Part shown: positions 16,336 through 21,879 of the stretch, in pieces
Layout of the letters: each line of letters opens with the position of its first letter
Numbering within the stretch: position 1 is the stretch's first letter
Assembly (NCBI GenBank): GCA_036275695.1
Contig: DASUDI010000004.1
Location: 1 to 28,892 of the forward strand
From: Damh-18 sp036275695
GTDB lineage: Bacteria > Patescibacteriota > Minisyncoccia > Phycocordibacterales > UBA918
DNA: 28,892 nucleotides
Direction: 5' to 3'
Notes under the pieces: model-generated
Databases searched by the model: none
Seen by the model: the letters and a program-made list of their open reading frames with translations, nothing else
What the model was told of the DNA's origin: nothing
Position numbers and translations under genes: made by a program

Positions 16336-16881
16336 TTACGTGTGTGGTACATCATCAGCGCTTGTAAAAACACCACGCACGTCAGCATGCTCTAAAAGCG
16401 TTTCTGTGAAGACTGCAAGGTGCCCGCTATCAGTATCTGAAAGTTTGACGGGTGTATGAGGAGAATAGTCAGCGCCATTTTTGGAAAATGCCCATACAGC
16501 AGCCCCACTATTTCCTAATTGGAATCCAGACTTATTGAGAATGTGTCGTATCTCAGGAGTGGTTCTGTTTGGGTTATCGGTAATGGCGGTAATGAGTATT
16601 GCCACACCCCCCGGTCCATACGTTTCGTAGAGCACCTCAACGAGATTGTTGCCACCTACTCCCGCGCCACGCGCGATAGCGCGGTCAATATTATCTTTTG
16701 GCATTGAATCCCTTTTTGCGCGCTCGATTGCTGATATGAGGCCCGCGGCACGAATGTTTCCCTGTGCCTTTCGTGATTCCATGGCGATGAGAAGCGCGTG
16801 TTTTGAAAAAACACTACTTCGCGAAGCGTCACTCGATGCCTTTTTGTGTTTTATTTTAGACCATTTGTTGTGACCGCTCAT
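16336..16881 (-). CDS. yebC: YebC/PmpR family protein, short form
   Basis: The gene encodes 181 residues, against about 240-250 in typical members. The N-terminal domain is complete: Met-Ser-Gly-His-Asn-Lys-Trp-Ser-Lys-Ile-Lys, then Asn-Ile-Asp-Arg-Ala-Ile. The core Tyr-Glu-Thr-Tyr-Gly-Pro-Gly-Gly-Val-Ala-Ile-Leu segment is also present, through Ala-Val-Trp-Ala-Phe at about residue 130. The ~60-residue middle domain that normally follows appears missing. The sequence runs straight into a segment resembling the last half-domain (Asp-Val-Arg-Gly-Val-Phe-Thr). YebC proteins were first called transcription regulators; more recent work links the family to translation of proline-rich stretches. It lies between ruvB and ruvC. 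Confidence 0.88.
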   Translation of the reverse strand: MSGHNKWSKIKHKKASSDASRSSVFSKHALLIAMESRKAQGNIRAAGLISAIERAKRDSMPKDNIDRAIARGAGVGGNNLVEVLYETYGPGGVAILITAITDNPNRTTPEIRHILNKSGFQLGNSGAAVWAFSKNGADYSPHTPVKLSDTDSGHLAVFTETLLEHADVRGVFTSADDVPHT

Positions 16882-16892
16882 GTGTAGATATG

Positions 16893-17891
16893 TTATGCGA
16901 TGTGCGTCATGTGTTCATGCGCGAGCGCGGTCGCGACGCGACCGCGCGGTGTACGCTCAATTAATCCCTGTCGAATAAGGTATGGCTCTACCACATCTTC
17001 AATGGTGGACATTTCCTCACCCGTTGCCGCTGAAAGCGTATTGAGTCCCACAGGACCACCATTAAATTTTTGGATGAGCGCTTCAAGAAGTAATATATCG
17101 GGTCGTGTGAGACCAAGCGAATCAATATCGAGCAGTGTGAATGTTTGATCGACAATATCGATGGTAAGTGATGAGTTTTCAAGTTGTGCAAGGTCACGAC
17201 AGCGCTTTAAGAGATAGTTCGCGGTACGAGGGGTTGCGCGACAACGTCCCGCAATACGTAAAATCTGTGCTTCATCGACCGACACTTCGAGAAGTGATGC
17301 TGAACGCTTTAATATTTCTGCAATTTCCTCAGTGCTATAAAATTCGAGTCGAAACGTTCCCCCAGAAAATCGAGAACGAAGAGGTGAGGAGAGAAGTGAT
17401 ATGCGAGTTGTTGCGGCAACGAGGGTAAAAGGAGGGAGGTCGAGTTGTACCGTGCGTGCCGAAGGACCTTTGCCAATAATAATATCAAGGACACCCGACT
17501 CCATCGCGGGATAAAGTACTTCTTCGATTGATTTAGAGAGTCGGTGGATTTCGTCAATAAAGAGTACATCGCCGGGTGAGAGATTGGTAAGTATGGCCGC
17601 AAGGTCACCAACACGTTCAATGGCGGGTCCTGAGGTGGTGCGCATATTGGTACCAAGGGTTTTTGAAATGAGGTGTGCGAGCGTAGTCTTGCCAAGTCCT
17701 GGTGGCCCGTACAAAAGAATGTGTTCCGCGGCGTGACCACGCTCGCGCGCCGCGGTAAGGAGAATGCGGAGATTTTCTTTTATTTTAGGTTGCCCAATGT
17801 ACTCATCCCAATTTTGGGGGCGGAGTGTTTGGTCGAGATTTCCCGCGCCATCTCGTTTGAATGTGGTTGGTGATGAAGAATCGTTCTGCAT
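16893..17891 (-). CDS. ruvB: Holliday junction branch migration ATPase RuvB
   Basis: The gene encodes 332 residues. RuvB hexamers drive branch migration with RuvA. Walker A is Gly-Pro-Pro-Gly-Leu-Gly-Lys-Thr (62-69) and Walker B is Phe-Ile-Asp-Glu-Ile-His (111-116). Sensor motif Ala-Ala-Thr-Thr-Arg and Arg-Ser-Arg-Phe arginine finger follow. The C-terminal winged-helix domain carries Thr-Pro-Arg-Gly-Arg. ATG 17891 is chosen over 17921 because it matches the family's start and because the -10 element lies between the two. It heads an operon with yebC (11-base gap) and ruvC. Confidence 0.95.
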   Translation of the reverse strand: MQNDSSSPTTFKRDGAGNLDQTLRPQNWDEYIGQPKIKENLRILLTAARERGHAAEHILLYGPPGLGKTTLAHLISKTLGTNMRTTSGPAIERVGDLAAILTNLSPGDVLFIDEIHRLSKSIEEVLYPAMESGVLDIIIGKGPSARTVQLDLPPFTLVAATTRISLLSSPLRSRFSGGTFRLEFYSTEEIAEILKRSASLLEVSVDEAQILRIAGRCRATPRTANYLLKRCRDLAQLENSSLTIDIVDQTFTLLDIDSLGLTRPDILLLEALIQKFNGGPVGLNTLSAATGEEMSTIEDVVEPYLIRQGLIERTPRGRVATALAHEHMTHIA

Positions 17892-17900
17892 GGTCTCTCT

Positions 17901-17906
17901 ATTGTA
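17901..17906 (-). promoter_or_regulatory. -10 hexamer for the ruvB-yebC-ruvC operon
   Basis: Minus-strand TACAAT ends nine bases before ATG 17891, predicting a leader of about two or three bases. Confidence 0.5.
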
Positions 17907-17951
17907 TACAAAAAAAAGCAAAGGATACAGAAAGAGGGCGCAAAAATGCTA

Positions 17952-17979
17952 TTGACAAAAAAAATACAAGTGATACAAT
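17952..17979 (+). promoter_or_regulatory. Sigma-70-type promoter for the candidate ncRNA
   Basis: A perfect -35 TTGACA (17952-17957) and a -10 TACAAT (17974-17979) are separated by 16 bases. It is one of the two strongest promoters in the window, and no credible ORF follows it on this strand before the terminator at 18286-18324. Confidence 0.75.
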
Positions 17980-17985
17980 ATAACC

Positions 17986-18324
17986 ATATCGTTCATTACA
18001 CCCGTGCATGCGCCACGAGTGTTTTTCTTTTTTATGAGGTGATGTCGAGTCGATAACCCTCAACGCAATACTTGGTTCTCATGACGAGGGTATCCTGGTA
18101 CGCACCTACGAGTGTGACCACTGGGGTATACCTTAGTTTTGGAGAGTCACTTCTTACGGAAGCTATTGCGTTGAGGGTTATATACTCAACATTTTATTCC
18201 TGTATCGAAGAACATGCGTCATGCAATGTGGTGACTATATCATATACGATAAAAAAGTGAGATTGACCGAGTGTTGCCTGTGTGTTTGAAAAAGCGCACG
18301 CCCAAAGGGCGCGCGCTTTTTCAA
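17986..18324 (+). ncRNA. Candidate structured non-coding RNA, possibly 6S-like
   Basis: The region of about 340 bases runs from a consensus promoter to a terminator and contains no convincing ORF. Its core is an 18-bp perfect inverted repeat (18053-18070 with 18164-18181) closing a 93-base interior. Inside, 18087-18095 pairs with 18125-18134, continuing through 18096-18099/18117-18120 and 18101-18105/18112-18116 to a six-base loop. The 3' side of the open central region holds a small hairpin (18150-18153 with 18159-18162). A long closing stem, an internal bubble with a small 3' hairpin, and an apical stem is the outline of 6S RNA, which binds RNA polymerase. The ~65-base 5' extension does not fit ordinary 6S. 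Segments 18011-18016 and 18228-18233 can also pair. RNase P RNA and tmRNA hallmarks were not found. Confidence 0.6.
18286..18324. terminator. Bidirectional terminator after the ncRNA and pilB
   Basis: The hairpin has about 16 base pairs with one A/C mismatch: an A5 run, a GC-rich stem, an AAA loop and a T5 run on the other arm. It lies between the converging ncRNA and pilus-ATPase genes and can serve both. Confidence 0.85.
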
Positions 18325-18331
18325 CACGTAC

Positions 18332-19984
18332 CTATTCAAGATGGTATAAATCAAGCACTCGCGATATTTCATCAAAAGTCGTCACACCCGCGAGTACCTT
18401 CATGACGCCATCTTGTTGCATGGTGGGAATGTTTTGGGATTTTGCAGCCTCCCGAATCGCACGTTCGCGTGTATCTTTGAGCATTGCTTTTTCAATAGTA
18501 TCGTCTATGAGAAGCGCTTCAAAAATTCCCGTTCGCCCTTTATAGCCACTCCCGTCACAAACATCGCATCCGCCACCCTCAAATACGGTATGAATATCAA
18601 CGGGTTGCCCGAGAATACGGTGAGTTAGTTTTTTTTCCTCGACAGTCATCTCGCGTTCTTTTTTGCACCGCTCACATATTTTTCGAACCAATCGCTGCCC
18701 TATGAATACATTACACGCGCTTATAATTGCGTGTATATCAATACCCATATCCATGAGTCGGGGAATCGCGCCAAACGCGCTATTGGTATGAAGGGTTGAG
18801 AATACAAGGTGTCCCGTTTGCGCTGCTTGCACCATGGTCTCCGCCACCTCTTTGTCCCGAATTTCTCCCACAAGGATAACGTCAGGGTCTTGTCGCAGTA
18901 TGGTGCGGAGACCTGTGGCAAATGAGTAATCTTTGGTTATTTGCGTCTGCACAATCCCTGGAAGTTTGTATTCAACAGGGTCTTCAAGTGTGATGATTTT
19001 TATATCGGGTTTGTGGATTGTATTCAAAAACGTGTAGAGTGCTGTTGTTTTACCAGACCCCGTGGGGCCGGTAGTGATGATGGCTCCAGTGGGGCGTCGT
19101 AATTCATCAGTAATAATTTCATGTATTCGATTACTCATGCCAAGCTTTTCAATATTGAAGGTAGATGCGTTTGGGTCGAGAAGGCGCATCACAACAGATT
19201 CGCCATATGCCCCCGGAATAATTGAGGTACGCACTTCAACCTCGCGATCCCCAAACGCAAAGGTGAAGCGACCGTCCTGGGCTTCTTTGTTTACATTAAG
19301 TTTTACACCAGCAACGAGTTTCAAACGCGAGGTAATTTGTTTTGCGAAGTGAGATTCAATGTCACATATTTCCCAGAGTACTCCATCGAGGCGATACCGT
19401 ATGCGCGCGATAGTGACTTCAGGTTCAATGTGAATGTCTGAGGCGTCGAGCGCGAGTGCCCCACCAAAAAGAATAGATATAATAAAGCTGAGTTGGCGAG
19501 GGTTGTGCTTACCGACTATGTTAGAAATTTTTTCTGCGACATCAAGATAAGAAGTAATTTCTTGTGAGTATGTGGCAATGAGTTCAGGATCGACATCAAG
19601 CACACCCTTTTGTTTCGCGATACTCTCCTCAGCATTATGGTATTGTTCCCATGCATATTGAAGACTCCGTGCGGTGGCAAGATACAGTTTCGTTTTATGT
19701 CCCGACTCGTGTAACCCATCAAGTATTTCTGTGAGCGTTGTTCCGTGAGGGTTGTGTGTTGCAATATGAAGGGTGTTATCCTTTTCTAAAAATACTGCAA
19801 TACCCAAGGAGCGAGCGGTTTCCTCAGGTACGTACGTTAAAACGTTCTGGGCAATAGAACGCCCCGCGAGATTTATGTAGGCAAGGCCATATTTGGGCGC
19901 AAGTATCTCGAGCAAGTGCTCCTCCTCATCAGTGTGAAGGCTTTGCACGGTTTTTTTAATGCGAGAGTCATCAAATGATGGCAT
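18332..19984 (-). CDS. pilB: Type IV pilus assembly ATPase (PilB/GspE family)
   Basis: The gene encodes 550 residues, a usual length. It is a hexameric cytoplasmic ATPase that drives pilin polymerisation or type II secretion. An N-terminal MshEN-like domain covers about 1-130. The ATPase core has Ala-Ser-Asp-Ile-His-Ile-Glu-Pro (181-188), Walker A Gly-Pro-Thr-Gly-Ser-Gly-Lys-Thr (306-313), Val-Gly-Glu-Ile-Arg-Asp (372-377) and a Thr-Gly-His-Leu-Val-Phe-Ser-Thr-Leu-His box. A zinc-type Cys-x2-Cys ... Cys-x2-Cys pair, characteristic of PilB/GspE, follows. No other pilus gene is nearby. PilB is preferred to the retraction ATPase PilT because of the length, N-domain and cysteines. The minus-strand -10 at 19994-19999 is nine bases from ATG. 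Confidence 0.92.
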   Translation of the reverse strand: MPSFDDSRIKKTVQSLHTDEEEHLLEILAPKYGLAYINLAGRSIAQNVLTYVPEETARSLGIAVFLEKDNTLHIATHNPHGTTLTEILDGLHESGHKTKLYLATARSLQYAWEQYHNAEESIAKQKGVLDVDPELIATYSQEITSYLDVAEKISNIVGKHNPRQLSFIISILFGGALALDASDIHIEPEVTIARIRYRLDGVLWEICDIESHFAKQITSRLKLVAGVKLNVNKEAQDGRFTFAFGDREVEVRTSIIPGAYGESVVMRLLDPNASTFNIEKLGMSNRIHEIITDELRRPTGAIITTGPTGSGKTTALYTFLNTIHKPDIKIITLEDPVEYKLPGIVQTQITKDYSFATGLRTILRQDPDVILVGEIRDKEVAETMVQAAQTGHLVFSTLHTNSAFGAIPRLMDMGIDIHAIISACNVFIGQRLVRKICERCKKEREMTVEEKKLTHRILGQPVDIHTVFEGGGCDVCDGSGYKGRTGIFEALLIDDTIEKAMLKDTRERAIREAAKSQNIPTMQQDGVMKVLAGVTTFDEISRVLDLYHLE

Positions 19985-19993
19985 ATGCTATAT

Positions 19994-19999
19994 ATCGTA
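19994..19999 (-). promoter_or_regulatory. -10-like hexamer for the pilus ATPase gene
   Basis: Minus-strand TACGAT, one mismatch from TATAAT apart from C, ends nine bases before ATG 19984. The leader would be about two bases. Confidence 0.35.
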
Positions 20000-20045
20000 C
20001 CACGGGCGTGTAAACAAACCCCGAAAGTAGATGGGCAAAGATATA

Positions 20046-20073
20046 TTGACACGTTATGTAATTATGTTATAAT
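20046..20073 (+). promoter_or_regulatory. Consensus promoter of the His-rich exported-protein cassette
   Basis: A perfect TTGACA (20046-20051) and perfect TATAAT (20068-20073) are separated by 16 bases. The transcript would start near 20080 and carry a normal leader with an SD site, unlike the other operon heads in the window. Confidence 0.8.
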
Positions 20074-20096
20074 TAAAAAGGATTTAAGTTGCCGTT

Positions 20097-20102
20097 AGGA
20101 GG
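20097..20102 (+). promoter_or_regulatory. Strong Shine-Dalgarno site before the first cassette gene
   Basis: AGGAGG, six bases before ATG 20109, is a full anti-SD match. Such sites are otherwise scarce in the window, so this one both fixes the start codon and marks the cassette as different. Confidence 0.8.
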
Positions 20103-20108
20103 CAAAAA

Positions 20109-20570
20109 ATGAACATTTTGAAGATGGTGTTTGGTGTTTTTGTGTTGAGTGTTATGGGTGGTTGTGCCACTCACGGCGCCCCGCGCGGAGGACCGTCGGT
20201 TGGTTTCTCCGCCGACGTCGATACGCCCATCGGGGGCGTCGACGTATCGGCGGGAGTCCACGATCCTCGCCGTCACGGAGATCACGGTTACCATGATGAC
20301 CACAACGAAGGCCACGGTTCGCGCCGTGGGGGTTACCGCGACGGTGGCCGTGGCTACCATCCGGGCATGCCTGGGGCAAAGGTGATGTCGGTGATGGAGT
20401 CACCGGCAGTGGAAGAACTCATTACTCGCGCTTCGTGCGATGGTGAGGGCAAGGAGGGGTTCCGTGCCAACGCCGATGCGCGCGAAAGTGCATACGGAGG
20501 AGGGTACTCCGTGCGAGCACAGCGTTTCGGCGAGTGTATGCGCACTCGCCGAGGAGGTGGTGGTGAGTAA
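20109..20570 (+). CDS. Putative lipoprotein, His/Gly/Arg-rich, with C-terminal Cys-Tyr motif
   Basis: The gene encodes 153 residues. A lipoprotein-type signal peptide with a Met-Gly-Gly-Cys lipobox puts the modified Cys at residue 19. The mature part opens with a Gly/Val/Asp strand-like segment. It is followed by a His/Asp/Gly/Arg-rich low-complexity stretch (about 52-85) that looks metal-binding. The last ~45 residues are ordered and fit C-x8-R-A-x3-A-x-E-x2-Y-x3-Y-x8-E-C, a pattern shared with the next gene. The two Cys could form a disulfide. GC content is clearly higher than in neighbours. The stop codon overlaps the next gene's GTG start. No named family was recognised. Confidence 0.75.
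   Translation: MNILKMVFGVFVLSVMGGCATHGAPRGGPSVGFSADVDTPIGGVDVSAGVHDPRRHGDHGYHDDHNEGHGSRRGGYRDGGRGYHPGMPGAKVMSVMESPAVEELITRASCDGEGKEGFRANADARESAYGGGYSVRAQRFGECMRTRRGGGGE
20528..20551 (+). repeat. Perfect 9-bp inverted repeat across the end of cassette gene 1
   Basis: CGGCGAGTG (20528-20536) and CACTCGCCG (20543-20551) flank a six-base loop. It lies just upstream of the second gene's SD site and could affect its access. Confidence 0.85.
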
Positions 20571-20832
20571 GAAAATCATCTTCGTAATTTCCGCCACACT
20601 CCTTACGGGGTGTGCGGGCGGAATGAGTTCATTGCAGGTGCGCACCAACGCACCTGCAATGGCGAAGGTCGCAAACTTCGCCATGGAGGCACATGCGGTA
20701 CGGTGCGCCTCATCCGAAGCGCACCGTACCCGCGCGATGGTGCACGCTGGTGAGACGGGGTACGCAAGTGCGTACCGGTCACACCAGCGAAATAACTTTG
20801 CGCTGCAGGCGCAGAGTGAGTGCCGGGACTGA
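20563..20832 (+). CDS. Small putative lipoprotein, related to the preceding protein
   Basis: The gene encodes 89 residues from GTG 20563, overlapping the previous gene by eight bases. An SD site (GAGGAGG, 20551-20557) lies six bases before the start and justifies it over longer upstream frames. A signal peptide ends in the canonical lipobox Leu-Thr-Gly-Cys with Cys17. The mature protein repeats the motif of its neighbour: C-x8-R-A-x3-A-x-E-x2-Y-x3-Y-x14-E-C. The two are probably diverged tandem paralogues that act together at the membrane surface. The coding DNA is unusually rich in perfect inverted repeats (see the repeat entries). Function unknown. Confidence 0.75.
   Translation: MSKKIIFVISATLLTGCAGGMSSLQVRTNAPAMAKVANFAMEAHAVRCASSEAHRTRAMVHAGETGYASAYRSHQRNNFALQAQSECRD
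20631..20660 (+). repeat. Perfect 12-bp inverted repeat inside cassette gene 2
   Basis: The arms 20631-20642 and 20649-20660 are perfect reverse complements with a six-base loop, all within coding sequence. Confidence 0.95.
20660..20683 (+). repeat. Perfect 8-bp inverted repeat inside cassette gene 2
   Basis: TGGCGAAG (20660-20667) and CTTCGCCA (20676-20683) flank eight bases. It abuts the preceding hairpin directly. Confidence 0.9.
20697..20730 (+). repeat. Perfect 12-bp inverted repeat inside cassette gene 2
   Basis: GGTACGGTGCGC (20697-20708) and its exact reverse complement (20719-20730) flank a ten-base loop. Confidence 0.95.
20745..20789 (+). repeat. Nested inverted repeat inside cassette gene 2
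   Basis: The outer arms CGCTGGTG/CACCAGCG (20745-20752, 20782-20789) enclose inner arms GGTACGCA/TGCGTACC (20759-20766, 20769-20776) around a two-base turn. A GAC/GTC pair lies between the two. Confidence 0.9.
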
Positions 20833-20843
20833 TCCGCTCTTTT

Positions 20844-20876
20844 GCCCCACGAGATTTTTAATCTCGTGGGGCTTTT
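20844..20876 (+). terminator. Terminator after cassette gene 2
   Basis: Thirteen-base perfect arms (20844-20856, 20860-20872) with a TTT loop are followed by TTTT. The hairpin separates the first two genes from the third. Confidence 0.9.
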
Positions 20877-20920
20877 CATTTTTAAAAATAGTTGTATGCT
20901 TTGATTGGGACTCACCGTAT

Positions 20921-20927
20921 GGAGGGG
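20921..20927 (+). promoter_or_regulatory. Shine-Dalgarno site before cassette gene 3
   Basis: GGAGGGG ends three bases before ATG 20931 (GGAGG core five bases away). It supports the chosen start over earlier in-frame ATGs at 20892 and 20919. Confidence 0.7.
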
Positions 20928-20930
20928 TGT

Positions 20931-21353
20931 ATGAACACTCGACTTGTTCTGGTTCTCTTTTTTGTGGCAGGTATCACCATTACGTTTCCGTTTTCCGCTC
21001 TGGCGGATCATGGGGACGCCGCGCGGTACTACTTGCTTGGCGATATCTTCGGGGCGCTTGGCAACTACGAGCGCGTGCGTCACCATGATGATTGGCGGGG
21101 TGATTATTGGGGTGGCGAGTACCGTAATGATTACTATGCCCCACGTTACCACCACCATTCCCCCCCGAGGCATGGGTACCGCGGAGGGTATGGACGAGGA
21201 CATGTGCGCGAGCGAATCATTATTCGCGAGCGACACTCGGTGCGAATCCGGGGTGGCGGGTACAATCACCACTATCGTGGGGGTGGTCGGTACGGTGGTG
21301 ATTATCACCGTGGTCACCAGCATCACCACCAACAGCATCGACGACACCGATAG
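20931..21353 (+). CDS. Small secreted protein rich in His, Tyr, Arg and Gly
   Basis: The gene encodes 140 residues. The N-terminus is a classical signal peptide with a hydrophobic core and a Ser-Ala-Leu-Ala site before Asp-His-Gly at about residue 27. The first ~25 mature residues look helical (Ala-Arg-Tyr-Tyr-Leu-Leu-Gly-Asp-Ile-Phe). The remainder is low-complexity: HH, HHH, RGG and GGY-type repeats end in a run of His/Gln/Arg. No cysteine is present in the mature part, unlike genes 1 and 2. The composition suggests metal binding, or binding to anionic polymers such as nucleic acid or cell wall. The gene shares the high GC and SD site of its neighbours and ends at its own long hairpin. No family was recognised. 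Confidence 0.7.
   Translation: MNTRLVLVLFFVAGITITFPFSALADHGDAARYYLLGDIFGALGNYERVRHHDDWRGDYWGGEYRNDYYAPRYHHHSPPRHGYRGGYGRGHVRERIIIRERHSVRIRGGGYNHHYRGGGRYGGDYHRGHQHHHQQHRRHR
21264..21309 (+). repeat. Overlapping inverted repeats in cassette gene 3
   Basis: AATCACCAC (21264-21272) pairs with GTGGTGATT (21295-21303). Overlapping it, GGTGAT (21297-21302) pairs with ATCACC (21304-21309) around a single base. Confidence 0.8.
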
Positions 21354-21358
21354 GTGTG

Positions 21359-21405
21359 GGGCCACCACGTATGTTTTTCAAAAACATGCGTGGTGGCCCT
21401 TTCTT
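21359..21405. terminator. Long hairpin terminator after cassette gene 3
   Basis: Twenty-base arms (21359-21378, 21380-21399) pair with one T-G wobble around almost no loop, followed by a T-rich tract. The hairpin begins five bases after the stop codon. The T-rich tract overlaps the likely -35 of tsaE. Confidence 0.9.
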
Positions 21406-21432
21406 TTGTCTGCGTAGTATCGGTGCTATGAT
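21405..21432 (+). promoter_or_regulatory. Promoter of the tsaE-polA-holA operon
   Basis: TATGAT (21427-21432) lies six bases before ATG 21439. A weak -35, TTTGTC (21405-21410), lies 16 bases upstream, inside the terminator tail of the preceding gene. The transcript should be leaderless. Confidence 0.5.
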
Positions 21433-21438
21433 GGGTGC

Positions 21439-21879
21439 ATGCGAACCGTTGAGATTGTTACCCTTGAAGATCTCGCGCGCGAAGCGCGCGAGATTGCGAC
21501 ACATATTACTCAAAAAAAAGATGCGTTTGTCATTACATTGCGAGGTGACTTAGGAGTAGGGAAAACCGCATTTGTTAAGTTGCTTGGTGCGCACCTTGGG
21601 GTTGAAGAAGAAATCACGAGTCCTACGTTTGTGATTATGAAATCATATCCCATAGCGTACCAAGGATTCACTACGTTTACGCATATTGATGCGTATCGAG
21701 TGGAGCATGAAGAGGAAATGCGTGTATTGGGATTTGAAACGCTCTGTACTGACCCATTACGCGTTATGTGCATTGAGTGGCCTGAAAAAATACCACACCT
21801 CATTCCCAGAGATGTGCTCGAAATATCAGTGACACTCCACGATAATCACACTCGCACCCTTACCTATGGCACCGCGTAA
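21439..21879 (+). CDS. tsaE: tRNA threonylcarbamoyladenosine biosynthesis ATPase TsaE
   Basis: The gene encodes 146 residues. TsaE is a small P-loop ATPase that works with TsaB and TsaD to place the t6A modification at position 37 of ANN-decoding tRNAs. Walker A is Gly-Asp-Leu-Gly-Val-Gly-Lys-Thr (36-43). The family blocks Ser-Pro-Thr-Phe, His-Ile-Asp-Ala-Tyr-Arg and Ile-Glu-Trp-Pro-Glu-Lys all follow. Length is typical. The polA start lies 14 bases inside its 3' end in another frame, so the two are coupled. Confidence 0.93.
   Translation: MRTVEIVTLEDLAREAREIATHITQKKDAFVITLRGDLGVGKTAFVKLLGAHLGVEEEITSPTFVIMKSYPIAYQGFTTFTHIDAYRVEHEEEMRVLGFETLCTDPLRVMCIEWPEKIPHLIPRDVLEISVTLHDNHTRTLTYGTA

Noticed and set aside
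18053..18181. The 18-bp inverted repeat as a MITE or an integron attC site
   Set aside because: No flanking target duplication is visible and no transposase or integrase is nearby. The AAC/GTT core lacks the required purine/pyrimidine neighbours of attC sites. The promoter-to-terminator arrangement fits an RNA gene better.
18072..18260. A 62-codon plus-strand ORF inside the candidate ncRNA
   Set aside because: It overlaps the paired stems, has no SD or suitable -10 spacing, and its composition looks random.
17986..18324. RNase P RNA or tmRNA
   Set aside because: The conserved 5' GAGGAAAGUC-type block and the ACAGAA-type block of RNase P RNA are absent. No tRNA-like ends or tag reading frame of tmRNA could be found.
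20400..21368. A 322-codon minus-strand ORF across the cassette
   Set aside because: It runs through two terminator hairpins and three plus-strand genes that have promoters, SD sites and signal peptides. It is best seen as a by-product of high GC and biased codon use.
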